Source: Euglena gracilis (Eukaryota; Euglenida; Euglenophyceae; Euglenales). Taken from it: a stretch of DNA of 64,000 nucleotides. How positions within the stretch are numbered: the first letter of the stretch is position 1; each line of letters starts with the position of its first letter. The notes beneath the pieces are model-generated. The model had not been told where the DNA came from. It saw nothing but the letters and a program-made list of their open reading frames with translations, and searched no databases. Made by a program: the position numbers and the translations under genes. Location: NCBI GenBank assembly GCA_039621445.1, contig CP154955.1, forward strand, positions 18,642,691 to 18,706,690. The letters are read 5' to 3'. Below, piece after piece: positions 44,703-63,700 of the stretch.

Positions 44703-46790
44703 CGTCTGCCACTCCTTGTCGTAGTGCTCCCAGGCATCTTCTGGCCGTTTCTTGTGTTGTAGAGTGCCCCCGACTCGCCTCACTCATTGAGGACCACCCC
44801 GGCCTCTCAACCTCTCGCCGAATGCTCATACAGTGCGGCTAAAAATGACAGAAGACAGAAATTTTGGCAAAATACCCAAATTTTGCCATAATTTTTTCTC
44901 TCGTAATTTTCTCACTCCGTCGGTTTCCGACGCCCTCTTCCAGCCCACTTCCGGTTTGTGCCCCCCTCCCTCCCCCCCACGATCCAGAACAGATGATCCA
45001 ACTAACCGGGGTCCGGGATCCCCCCCTCCCCCCTTCCTAACTGAGCCGGTTTGTGAACCGGAAACAACCAAACTCCAAAATCCAAAAACCTTGACCGCCC
45101 CCTACCTGGTCTTCGTTGTTCTTCGTTACTCAGCTTTTGACCAAAAACGACCAAAAATGACAAACGTTAAACAATGCCGACCAACGTCAGGCAAAATATT
45201 CGCTGGCGAAAGCAGAATGGAGGCCGTTCGCTGCAACTTCTGATAGAATTGTGCCCACTGATCAGGTGTCAGTAATTTCTAATGCAGAGCGATTTTTGCT
45301 GTGATTTTCCGCAGGTGCTTGATGCCGGTCGCCCGTTTTTCAAGGAGCTGCTGAGCATATACCATTGAAGAAACTGATATTCAATTGGGATGAGTATTGT
45401 GTTCTTTTAGATTGGGAAAATATATTTCGTTCCAAAACTATTTCAGAAATATCTCGGAAATATTTCCGAAAATGAAACATATTTCATTCATCTTTGCAAC
45501 CACAAAGGATCCACCAGTAGGGTTGTGCCAATTAATCGTTTCGGGCTGGCGAACGATTAATCGCGATTAATTGGGGTGTCCCGGACGATTAACGATTAAT
45601 TGGTCCCTTCCGATTTTTGATGATGAAATCTGCGTGAGAAATTCTGATATCGAACACAGACCATTACTTTGTGTGCCCGCTGACGAATTTTTGTTTCATT
45701 CTATGGAGGCTAGGCGCGCCGCTCGGGGGGGTCCGGGACCCCCCCTCCCCCCCCCTGCGCGGCCCCTGCGTGGCCGCCCGCGCGGCCGCTCGCCGCCCCC
45801 CCTGGACCCCCCCCTCCCCCCACTGTGCCTAGCATAGCCAAGAAAGTAATTATTAGTTATTAAGGAATTTTGGCTCCTACTGGGATGCGAAAGCCCTCCA
45901 TGTGTGGGTCGCGGGGGGGTCGGGGGGGGGGGGGGGGTCGGGGGGGGGGTTCGAGGGGATACACCCCCATCTTGCTAAGTGCCAAAATTGTGTCATCCTG
46001 GTTGTCTGAGCATCTCATCAACTGGCCGTTGCCACTTCTGCCCATAGTGCACGGGTGCCAAGTGTTCAACTTGTCTTTTGCTCCGATGCCTTTCATCCCC
46101 CCCATTGTGTACCTCCCCCCCCATTGTGTACCCCCCCATTGTGTACCCCCCCCCAATTTAGGCCTCCCGGGGGGAGGTACATAATGGGGGGGGGGATGGC
46201 ATTTCAACTGAAATGTTTCAATACCCGTCTTATATGAGGGGGTCTTATTTGGGGGGGTCAGTCCCGGCCAGGGGGGGGTCTTATATGGGGGGTCTTATAT
46301 GGGGGGGGGGGCATGGTAATTGGCTAACTGGGGGTCCGAAGGAGCCCGGCCATCAGCCAAATGGGGGGGGGGGGGGGAGGGTATTTGTTTTGCCGTAATG
46401 CTAAAAACGAAGCAAAATAAAAGTCGACCAAAAATGCAAAGAAAGAAAAACAATTGAAACTGACTTAACAATCACAAAAATTGACTTCATCAACCCCAAA
46501 AACAACAAAATCGACCAAAACATCCAAGAAATGATTTCAGTCCGTGTTTGGCAGATTTTGACACCCAAAGAATCTGAAATCTTCGCCCTAAACACGGCCT
46601 CAGACCAAGAACAGTGTCTTGGCCTGGGGGCAGGGACCGCGGCGCTGAGGTAGCCACCTTGCAACTCAGCATTGGCGTGTATTTCTCGTGCATTCGAGAA
46701 CCCCGGTTCGGGCATGAACCCAGGGCCTCTAAGTTCAATGGAGTTGATTGGTGGGATCCCAAAAAAAACCCACATCAAGCAAACAAACGG
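44703..46790. other. Intergenic, several small repeats, no clear gene
   Basis: 45.5-45.6 kb holds ATTAATCG palindromes (GAACGATTAATCGCGATTAA). 45.71-45.84 kb is a GC-rich block flanked by GGCTAGGC and GCCTAGC. 46.08-46.20 kb repeats CCCATTGTGTACC, and 46.21-46.33 kb repeats GGTCTTATATGGGG. 46.39-46.78 kb is AT-rich unique sequence. A plus-strand frame at 45.0-45.24 kb lacks splice or start evidence. Confidence 0.4.
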
Positions 46791-46794
46791 TGGT

Positions 46795-46900
46795 GGGGCG
46801 AACCAAGTCCACCAACCAGTGGCACAGCCTATTGGATTTGACGAGTTCAGGGGAGTGAGGCTATATACAGAGGAAGAAAGAGTTTGTGCGAGGTGCAGGG
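46795..46900 (+). repeat. Direct repeat unit a (GGTGGGGCGAACCNAGTCCA)
   Basis: About 95 bases (GTGGTGGGGCGAACCAAGTC ... GGAGTGAGGCTATATACAGA) are repeated with few changes at 48055-48150. It lies downstream of the LINE remnant's 3' side and may be a 3'-tail fragment of a related retroelement. Confidence 0.7.
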
Positions 46901-47439
46901 GGTGTGGGGGTAGGTAAGAAGGGAGCTTAGCAAAGAGAACTCGTCATGCAGCGGGTGCACGGGCAATTTGTAATCCTATTCTCAACCGCCGAAATTCTGG
47001 TCGTTCTGTTCTGGCTTGCGAGAGAAAGACGTGGCTTTGTCAAACACTTGTCCACCGACCGGTGCCGCAGCCTGCTGGATTTGGGTACTGGATTGGGTGG
47101 ACGGGCCGTAAAAAACCCTGATGTGGTGGTGGGTTTTCACGGCGTGCTTCACCCAGACCGTGCCCCGGGCCCAGGGAAATGGCTCTTTTGGCGAGGAGTC
47201 ACAAGGAGAACCTCCTCGTGACTCCCTGTGCACTTACAGGTGAGCGGTTGCTATAATGAGGGGTTAACAAAGAGGTGTTCGGTGACTAGGTGAGAGGTTA
47301 GTGGAAAATATGAGCGAGGCTCATCTTCAATATTTAAAGTGCCAGGGGGGCGTGTGTGTTCTGGTGTTGCCTTCTTTGGCGTGTTTGTGTCGTTACTGCT
47401 GCGAGTGGAAAATGAGTGAGGCTCACCTTCAATATATAA

Positions 47440-47645
47440 ACCCCCCCTCCCTAATAGAAGCACGGGAAGCCGACTGCCACCTCTGGTGGCGGTGCGCTTC
47501 TATTTGGACCCTGCCTGCGCGATTTTTGTTGTTTTCCTTTTAAATTCCATCAAAATGGGGGGTGCTCTTGTAGTGGACCGCCTTCTTTGACGGCGGGGGG
47601 TGCGCTTTTATTTGGACCCTGCGCTTGTAGCGGCCCCGCGCTTCT
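47440..47645. repeat. CTAATAGAAGCAC / CTACAAGCGC family, copy 2
   Basis: CCCTCCCTAATAGAAGCACG, GTGCGCTTCTATTTGGACCC, GGGGGGTGCTCTTGTAGTGG, TGCGCTTTTATTTGGACCCT and GCGCTTGTAGCGGCC mix the words of copies 1 and 3 in both orientations. Confidence 0.65.
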
Positions 47646-48054
47646 TTGGGGGGGGCGGGTTCAGTGCTTGGGGAAGGACTTTGTGGCTCTTGTTGCCTTC
47701 GTTGGCGTGTTTGTCTCGGGTGGTTCCTGTGCTGCCTTCCTTGGCGTGTGTGTGTTGTCGTTTGCATGGTTTGCGGAGAAATGGGGTTTGGATTTATTTG
47801 AGTAGGGAGAGTGAGAGCCTCTGGAGGAGGTGTCGGCATTTGTGCATGGTTCAGTGTAGAAGCACCACACAAGTTGTTTCGATATCTCTTTGGCTGGTGT
47901 CAGGGAGAGGCCTTGCCAGACCTCTGCTTCGGTTTGGTCACCCCTCCCGCTGCCCCAGCAGCTTTGAGGAGGGTGGACATCAGTGTGCGGCCTTCTTGGC
48001 CCAGTCCGCCGAAGCAGTCAAGCGTAAAAAAAACCCCCGCGCTATTACTCAGTT

Positions 48055-48150
48055 ACGGTGGTGGGGCGAACCGAGTCCACCGACCAGTGGCACAGCCTAC
48101 TGGATTTGAGTGTTCAGGAGGAGCAAGGCTATATACAGAGCTGAAGTGTG
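48055..48150 (+). repeat. Direct repeat unit b (GGTGGGGCGAACCNAGTCCA)
   Basis: Second copy of the unit at 46795, with GGTGGTGGGGCGAACCGAGT at the start and GGAGCAAGGCTATATACAGA near the end. It lies just beyond the stop of the LINE remnant at 48275. Confidence 0.7.
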
Positions 48151-48274
48151 GTGAGGTAAGGGCAAGGGCAAAGCCCAAGCGAAAGGGGATGAGGAGTGGC
48201 GGGTGTTTGGTGTGCATGCGCCAGGCCCTTCGGGGCTGTGGTACCCGGAGGCTGGTGTAAGGGTCATAGTCACC

Positions 48275-49200
48275 TTACGGGTTCAGGATCATGCGATCCG
48301 TGGCTCTTTCGGCCACCCGCAGTTGCCGTGCTACTGCGCGGGCCAGCGTGATGGCCAAGTTCTCGGTCAATTCTTGAAACCTTCGTTGTTTGGATGTTCC
48401 AGAGTACGAGTTGGTTGCGAGGCGGAGAACATCACGGAGGAGTTTGGAGGCTGCTGGCCCCGTGCACCCCCAGGGGTTAAAGGCTGCTCCAATGTACTCC
48501 CATTGGTGGCGGGCGCACCGATCTTCCGCTTGGGATCGTTTGTGCATTTCAGCATCCGGTAAAGTACGTTGAACTCGGGTTAAGTTCAGAGGCCATCGTG
48601 AGGGTGCCAGCGGGTGTTCGATGGTGATATCCACAGCAAGGTGCTTCCCTTTGTTCCACCCCAGCATGAGGAGATCAGCGTCGCGGGTGCCAGCCTCACA
48701 GCCCTGTTCTTTGCGCAGGGTGATGCCTGAGCGTTGGCAGAGGTCGAAGATGGCGTCGCGGACGCAGTTGTGTCTTTCGGTTATGCCATTCCTTCTGCAA
48801 GCCAGGAGGTGGTCTCCGAAGGGGTCGACCGCCTCACCACACAAGGGGCACAAGAGCATATCTGTTGTTGGGATGAGGGGTAAACCGGTCCAGAAGCGCA
48901 GTAGCAGTCTGTATTCATCCGGTGCTAGGACAGTGTTCACGGACGTGGACGGCAGGACAGTCATCCAATTCTGAAGGAAGGCAGAGGACTGACAGCGAAG
49001 TCTGGCGATGTCCCGAAGAGGTGCACCCTCCTCCAGGGTTGCCACGCGAACGACGTGGAAACGTTCGGCCCACCACGATTGAGTGGAATGATCTGGGGTG
49101 GAAGAGGCCAAGGAGGAAGGGTTGGCGATCCAGGAGGCCAGTGGTTCGCTGTGCGGGCCCAAAGAATCACGGGCTAAAAAAACCCGTAAAGTAAGGGTTT
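48275..49200 (-). mobile_element. 5'-truncated LINE-type retrotransposon, C-terminal domain
   Basis: One long minus-strand frame has the region downstream of reverse transcriptase in many non-LTR elements. An N-terminal part (LGPHSEPLASW ... RDIARLRCQSSAFLQNW) is followed by a Cys/His cluster CPLCGEAVDPFGDHLLAC, then RHNCVRDAIFDLC. The motif DADLLMLGWNKGKHLAVDIT then resembles a PD-(D/E)XK endonuclease-like fold. The frame closes at 48275. No reverse-transcriptase motif precedes it in the window, so the copy is 5'-truncated, as is usual for LINEs. Apart from truncation the frame is intact, so insertion may be recent. Confidence 0.75.
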
Positions 49201-49206
49201 GCCCAG

Positions 49207-49645
49207 CAATCCAGATTCCTGATTTTGTTGAAAAAATGGTATGAACACAATGTCGAATGAGGACAAATTTGTATTTGCCAGACAATTCCACACACCCCGA
49301 AAGGTCGCAAGGCTTTCTTGAAGCAGTTGAAAGAAGAAAAGATCAGGTGAATTTTATAAACGATTTCCCATTCTGGTCTGGCATCCTTTCAGAGTGAAAA
49401 CAAAAGAGGGCAAACCGGGCCCTTGGAAGGAGAGGAAACTTGAATGCAAGGCGGGACCAGTTGACTCCCACGTTTTCGGATACTGCTTGAGAAATTCTCC
49501 CAACAGAATTCTTTACCGTCATGATCACCCTGCTCATGGTGTAACAAAGCGATTTTTCTACAAGATGCAGAATATCTGCGTCCAGAAGGGAAAGAAAAGC
49601 TTGAAGGCGCAACTCAAGAAGGACAAGATCCGAAAGGGGAAGTGA
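49207..49645 (+). CDS. Lysine-rich protein, last three exons, tiny introns
   Basis: Exons 49207-49238, 49282-49346 and 49393-49645 are separated by introns of 43 and 46 bp (GTATGA...CCAG, GTGAAT...TTTCAG), and the frames join: IQIPDFVEKM, TIPHTPKGRKAFLKQLKEEK, then VKTKEGKPGPWKERKLECK, HVFGYCLRNSPNRILYRHD, TKRFFYKMQNICVQK and a lysine-rich end KAQLKKDKIRKGK before TGA. The upstream limit is uncertain, since the first exon abuts the LINE remnant. The basic composition suggests a nucleic-acid or ribosome-associated protein, but I recognise no family. Composition and intron size match the 44.0-kb gene rather than the minus-strand genes. Confidence 0.45.
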
Positions 49646-49889
49646 TTTTCTAACCTCTCAACTCTGCTTTGTTGGGTTGAAATCCTTGCACATTCCTTCA
49701 CACTGACAAGAAAGATTCTAGAAAGGGAACATTTTTCATATTAACAAAATTACTTTCAACATAATTTCTGAAAAATCATTTTCGAAGAAATAAGGCACTC
49801 ATTGTGGAAGACCCAATTTTATTTTTCAGTTTCACTGGGTCAGTAAAATTCGTCCCTAAATCATTCATTCCCAACTTTGAAACAAGTTC

Positions 49890-50150
49890 TTTGACCTCCT
49901 TCAAGGGAAATGAAACTCCTTTTTTTGTTTTTTTCGATTTGGCGTTTTTTGTGTTTTTTTTCCTGGCATTTTTTTCCGATTTTGCTCGACAGTTTGCTGA
50001 AGAGGGAAATTCCTCTTTTTGGCCCCGATTATTCCCCTGATTTAAAATTTTTGATTTTTGCCCTTTTTTGCCTTTTTTATCATTTTTTTATTTTTATTTT
50101 AAAATTGGCACATTTTTTATGCAAAATGAAAATTTTCCCTTGATGGGGGT
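49890..50150 (-). repeat. GCAACATGGACCCTC family, inverted partial copy
   Basis: On the minus strand the words GCAAAATGAAAATTT-type, CAGGGGAATAATCGGGGCCA, AAAAGAGGAATTTCCCTC and AAAACACAAAAAACGCC follow the order of the middle and end of the family copies at 34.6, 53.8 and 61.5 kb. The GCAACAT head is absent, and GGGGGTGTTCCCCCC closes the left side. Confidence 0.5.
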
Positions 50151-50754
50151 GTTCCCCCCGTGACCCAACCTGGCACCCTTTTTGGCCAAATTTGTCGGTG
50201 GCCAATTTAAAAAAACATTCAGGTAGATTCCTAATTTTGAAATGTGGTGTCCCAATTTCAGGTGTGGGTGTTCCTCATTCGTGGAATTTTTCCAACAAAA
50301 AACTCGCGTTCGGTGATTTCTAATTTGCCACCGAAAATGTGGTGTTCCCTCCTTGACCCCCCTTTGGCCCGAATTTGCGGGGTTTTTTTGCCTTTTTTTT
50401 GCGCCTAGTTTTGGGACGAGTTGGTTGTCCCACATTTCCAAAAGCTGCCGCCTTTGAAATTTGACGGGAGCAGTGCCTGAGGGAACCCCTTTGGGGGGTC
50501 AGCCCAGTGTTGGAGAATTTGGGTGGCTAGAGAAAGGCTCCAACGGGCACAAAAGAGACACTTTTTAAAAAAGGCTTGACGAAGTTCTGCCTGTTTTTTA
50601 AAACCCATTTGCACCCCCGAAAGCCGATGCACCGTCCAGCTACCCCGCCGCGACACCAGGAGGAGGAGGACACCAGGAGGAAGTTCCTCAAAGGGGGGAA
50701 TTCTCGTTTTTAAAGAGCCACCAAACGAACTGAAACCGGGGCGTCCACGAACTC

Positions 50755-50895
50755 AAACCCGCCCTCCCCTGCAAATAAAAGCGCACCCCCCCCACTCAAC
50801 AAAAAAAAAGGACAGGATGGTCCAAAATGAAGCGAACCCCCCCCGCCGCCAGAGGCTCCTTCAAGCGCTTCTATTAGGGAGGGGGGGTTACAAGG
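50755..50895. repeat. CTAATAGAAGC family, copy 3 (inverted)
   Basis: CCCTGCAAATAAAAGCGCACC and a C-run at the left, then GCGCTTCTATTAGGGAGGGG with a G-run at the right. The latter is the inverted complement of the word that begins copies 1 and 2. Confidence 0.65.
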
Positions 50896-51174
50896 CGACA
50901 CCTCCGGCTCACAAGGTCTTTGTGCTTCGCCCTCGGTTTCCCTTCCTCCCTTGTCGGTCTTCCTCGAGGGAGTACGAGTTTGCTTACCCCTTGGTGGCCT
51001 GTCTCCCCATTTTTCATTTTTATATATTTCGCTTTATTTTTGTATTGCGCTGTCTTTTTAAGGGGCGACCTGAATAATCATCCAAATAAAGAATTTTCAT
51101 GTGTAAATAATATGTCTTCACCCCTCGCATGTCAGGTCAAATTTCTTCTAACGGTTTTGATGGACCGTGTACGA

Positions 51175-51300
51175 GGCATGCATCCCTCATGAGTAATGCG
51201 CGCCTCATGAGAAAGTATGACTGAGGCATGATGAGGCATGATGAGGCATGAGGCGTCAAAGAGGCATCAGGCACGAAGCAAGAGGCATGAGGCACGGGAA
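51175..51300. repeat. Degenerate heptamer (GAGGCAT) patch
   Basis: GAGGCATGATGAGGCATGA and GAGGCATCAGGCACGAAGC lie in the 3' flank of the glycosyltransferase gene. They are the same unit as the 1.4-kb array at 28.9-30.3 kb. Confidence 0.8.
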
Positions 51301-51621
51301 TTTGGGCGTGGGTTTTTCTTTTTTTCTGGATTGCCAGTTTCGCATTTTTTGTAGTTTCGCATTTTTTGTGCACTTTGAAGCTCTGAAACACTTTTATCAT
51401 GTTTCACCTTCTTTCGTCTGCAGGTTTTTTTTTTAACAAACTGCTGGCCTGACTTCTTTTGGCTCAAACATTTATGCCACAAAACGACGACAACATTGTC
51501 GCTTTGATAATGAACAAATGGGTCCTTTTGTGCGGTATCACCTTCAACCACCCTTGCACAAGATTAACTGGAAAGACACACAAACGGGATGCGATCACAA
51601 GAAAGCAATAAGGTGTGTCAG

Positions 51622-59456
<7,835 letters not shown>

Positions 59457-59602
59457 GGGGCCAGGATGCCGCGGGGGGGGGGGGCACACAAACCTGTGTG
59501 CGCAGGCGCAGGATCACGACAATACACACAGCCAAGCTCATGCTCACCGAACAAGGCGGGGAGGTAGGGCCTGCGCAATTCAAATAGACTGCTCAGCGTT
59601 AA

Positions 59603-60752
59603 TTAACAATGGACAAGATGCGCAAGAACGGGCAGTAACTCGGGGCACCCAGTTGGGAGGGGGACCTTACCCTGGTCCCCAACACCTCTGTAGGAGCCCT
59701 CCTCGCTGGAAGAGGTATGCGTCAGAGCCATGAATCCTGTTGCCATTGGCCGAAAGGAAGATGTAAACCGGTGTTGGGACTTACAAGAGGAAAAACACCA
59801 AAAAGGCCGATGGAAAAACGACACCTGAAGCCATAGCCCAGTGGAACAAAACGAAAGGGCAGAGCCAAACGCTTTCGAGAATCAAACCGCCTTCAGACTG
59901 GATTTGTTTGGCAATCTACGCAAATCTCCACCTGCATTTTTTTTGGGAGCAGACCTGTGTCAATTAGGATTTGAAACATTTTCTGTCATTCGCAATTGCT
60001 TCAAGCGACTACATCAGCGAGCACGATTGAGATGCATCTGACTTTCACAGCAAGCTGAAATCCTGGATGAGGGATTTGCGCATAACTCAAGTATCAAAAA
60101 CGGGAACACCGTCCAACAACGCTCAGCGTTCTAAGAAGCAAACATGTTCCGGCCAACAGGTTCAGGCACTAGAAATAGGCATGCACATCACACTCCAGAC
60201 TCTCTTCGCACCGCCACACACACACACCGCCACACGCCACATTCTGGGCCTTGCGCGGCCCAGAGTTGGTTCACTGGATGCCGGTCGCGTCGTGGGGGTG
60301 AAACGTACCGTAGCGAGAGGGGAGGAGGGGGTTGGTTTGGGGTTCGGGTCGGCCCCGGAGCGCCGCCCACCAGCCGCCGAGGGCGGGGAGGGCGAGCCAC
60401 AACAGCAGCAGCGCGAAGGCCCCGGCGACGGCCCGGTGCTGCGCCGTGGTCGCCGGCGGGGCCTCCGCCTTCAGCCACGCCGCCTGGGCAGTGAGCCAGC
60501 GGTCCACCCCAGCCGCCTCAGTCGTTGGTGAAGAGGGTAGTTCAAATACACCATTTTTTCCTGCACACGTGCACGCACACACACAAACACACAACGCAAA
60601 CGCAAACACACAACACAACACACACACACACACACACAGACAGACACACACACACACACACGCACACGCACACGCACACACACACACAAACACACACACA
60701 TACACACACATACGCACAGCACACACACACACACACAGCACACACACATGCG

Positions 60753-60794
<42 letters not shown>

Positions 60795-63700
60795 TGTACA
60801 CACGCGCGCGCCGCACGCACACATGCCACAAACACACAAGCGGGTGCGCACCCACACACGACACACATGTGCACACAACACACACAACTGAGTTAACAGC
60901 AGGATGCTCTTTTGCGCACTTTTGTCGGTGCGATTTCATGTGGAGGTTATGCCTTGGACAAAGTCGACGCTTCAACGACCCTTTTGACCTTCCTTGGGTG
61001 TAACTCATGTTATCACGGTTGCAATCGACGTTACAAAACCCCTACACTGACCTCACTGAGCCGACTGTTTGTCTCCGAGGACTTGCAGGCCCTTCGCCAA
61101 CAGCCAATGCAGGGCCTGAGGGGAAGGGAAGGGAAGGGAAGGCAGCGGAAGAGGGTCGCAGGGGGTGGAACAAAACATGATGAGGGGAAAAGGGGCATCC
61201 CCAATTGCCTTGGAGGGGGATGGCAGGGACGCTGTCTCCAAACACGACAGGGGGCTACAGACGTAGAACACATCTTTCATTCTGCCGGTTGGGGCAGAAG
61301 GATGACTTTTGGGCTTCCGCTGTCACCTTTTACCCACCAGCCCACGTCAAACTCAGCAGCAGCAGGATGCCTGCATACTGTCCAGCAAAGCAAAAAACGG
61401 CCGTCATTTCAGGGAAATCGAAAAGCCCGTGAGAAGACAGGTCACAAGGTGGTCAGAAAACGTCATTACAGGCAGGGGGGGATCAACATAGCCCCTCGAA
61501 AAAAACCGCAAATTGCAATATAAAAGCCTTTGGAAGCTCCCCCGGGATGTACACTTTCTGCTGGAGGGGTCTTGGCCCATTTTGGCTCCACTGGGGAAAT
61601 TTTTCATCTTGGATAAAAAAAAGCATTTCGTTCACCAAAAATGCAAAAAAGGGGGGAAAATTGACAAAATTTTTGGTATCAGGGGAAAATTGGGGGGCAA
61701 AACGAGGCATTTTTACATTGTAAAATTTTTCCAGCAAAAATCCAAAAATTGCTGGGGAAAAAAAACACAAAAAAACAAATAACACAAATTTTGCTAAAAT
61801 TAAAAAAAAATGCAAAAAAATGCGAAAAAAAAACAAAACGACTTTGGGTTCCCTCTGACAGGGGTCAAAGAGAGTTTGCAGGTATGGACGGCTTCAGGGC
61901 ATTGGACATACACCTGACCACCGATAATAAATAAATAATAAATCGCTTGGTTTCGTTGCATGGGCAGGGGGGGCCACCTGTCCCAGGCCGAGGCCGGCAC
62001 ACGCGTAGCGGAACAGGACCGCCCAGAGGGCGGCGCCCGCCGCGCCGTGAAGCACGGCGGCGAAGGCGTGGGGGCAGGGAGGGTCCAGCAAAGGGTTGTG
62101 CGACAAGAGCGAGGTTGAGGCCCAGACGCCGCCACGGCTCCCTCCGCTTTCCCTCCGGCGGCCAAAGGTCCACCCCGTGGCCGTGTGCCCGCACCCCCAG
62201 TTGACCGTGCTGCCTGTGCTTCTTGATCATTCCCCTGACGTTTGCAGAACTTTTGAGATTTGAAGCAAAAAAAAATGGCGGTGCGCTTTGGCCAGCTGCG
62301 TTGCCAACGCGATATGCCAGAGGACAACAATCTACAGCTATTTCAAATAGGTGGTGGCTGAGGCAGCATCCCTTGAGATGTCCACACGACAAGCACACGA
62401 AACAGCGCGTTCTGCGAGTGTGCGGTCCGAAATGGTTTTTGGGATGTCACAGCGGAGTTCAGGGCATGCATAAAACCCCCATTTATAACGACGTGTCATT
62501 TCAGATAGGGGGGTAAATCCTGAGGGGATCGTTATAAATTGGGTATCGTCACAAGGGGCGTCGAAATGGTCAAAGCAGGCCAAAATGACCCAAAAAGCCC
62601 CCCAAATGACTCAAAAATTATCATTAAGGTAACCCAAAGATGGCCCAAAATGACAAAAAAGGCCCCGATTGACAAAAAAAAGTTGTTTCAAACATGGCAA
62701 AGAAAGGCCCAAGTGTGAGTGTGAGTGTTGTGTATGGGCGCACACACATGTACACACACACAAACACACCAATCCAGCCCATGCCACCTATTCCGCTTTT
62801 TTCCTCCCTGGGTGGCGGTACCACTGTGGCCACAGGCTGCGCAACTCTGCACCGAGAGTGGGGTAGACCGCCCCACCTCTGGGTGCGTTGTTGCCACACT
62901 CCAGCAGCGGAACTACCGCCTTGAGGACGCCGCAGTACAGCTCGCCGGTCCGCACAAGCACCTGTGTGTGTCCACGCATGCTGACTATGTCCACACGGAG
63001 GAGCGGTAATTCCATAATGCAGCGTGAGTGGATATATTTTTTTGGTGTCGCATTTCAATGCGACGTATGCCACTCCAACATCCAAAAGGATGGAGTTGAA
63101 TAAAATGGAAGATGTATCTGATGTACTGATCGAATTGAGGGGAGCTTTCACGCCAATTGCGAAGTTGTAAAAACGTTTCTACATGTGTGTGGAATGTCGA
63201 TCAAAGGCTCCAAATGCAGAAGTGGCCCCTGATACACCACGATCCATGATGCCGGCACACCGCCTCCGGCAGGCTGGCGAGGCGGTTCAGCTCCAGGCCC
63301 CGCCGCTCCAGGGCGGCGGCCGCCGGGGAGCGGGCGAGGCACGCCTCTCCCAGCCGGGCCAGCGTCATCCCCACGCAGTACAGCAGCGCGACAGGCGGGG
63401 CCACCACCGCTGCCCACACGCTGCCGCCGCCGCTGTGCACGGGGACTTGGGGTTGGTGGGGGACCTCCGCCGGCCATTGTTTAGGCCAGTTTCCCGATGT
63501 CTTTCAGTCTGTTCGGGAATCCACGGAAAGGAAATTATGGTTGACGGCAAACCTCCCGGGGCAGAATGAGAAAAATGCCCATTTCTGGCCATTTTTGGGA
63601 TTTTTTTGGGGAACAAATCAGCAAAATAATCCCATTAGAAACCTCATTTCCACCTCGGCGCTGTGCGCCGGAAGAATTTTCTTTTTGCATTCAGGGGGAC

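Larger units (their letters stand above)
49646..51621. other. Intergenic, repeats, no clear gene
   Basis: 49.65-49.89 kb is AT-rich and featureless. 50.15-50.40 kb carries GGTGTTCC and GGTGTTCCTC phrases beside C-runs. 50.4-50.75 kb has no exon signature. Repeats at 49.89-50.15, 50.76-50.90 and 51.18-51.30 kb are listed separately. 51.0-51.17 and 51.30-51.60 kb are unique AT-rich sequence. Confidence 0.4.

Noticed and set aside
62788-63015. RNA polymerase large-subunit fragment (GELYCGVLK)
   Set aside because: The likeness is limited to a few residues, and the neighbouring exons in phase are hydrophobic membrane segments.
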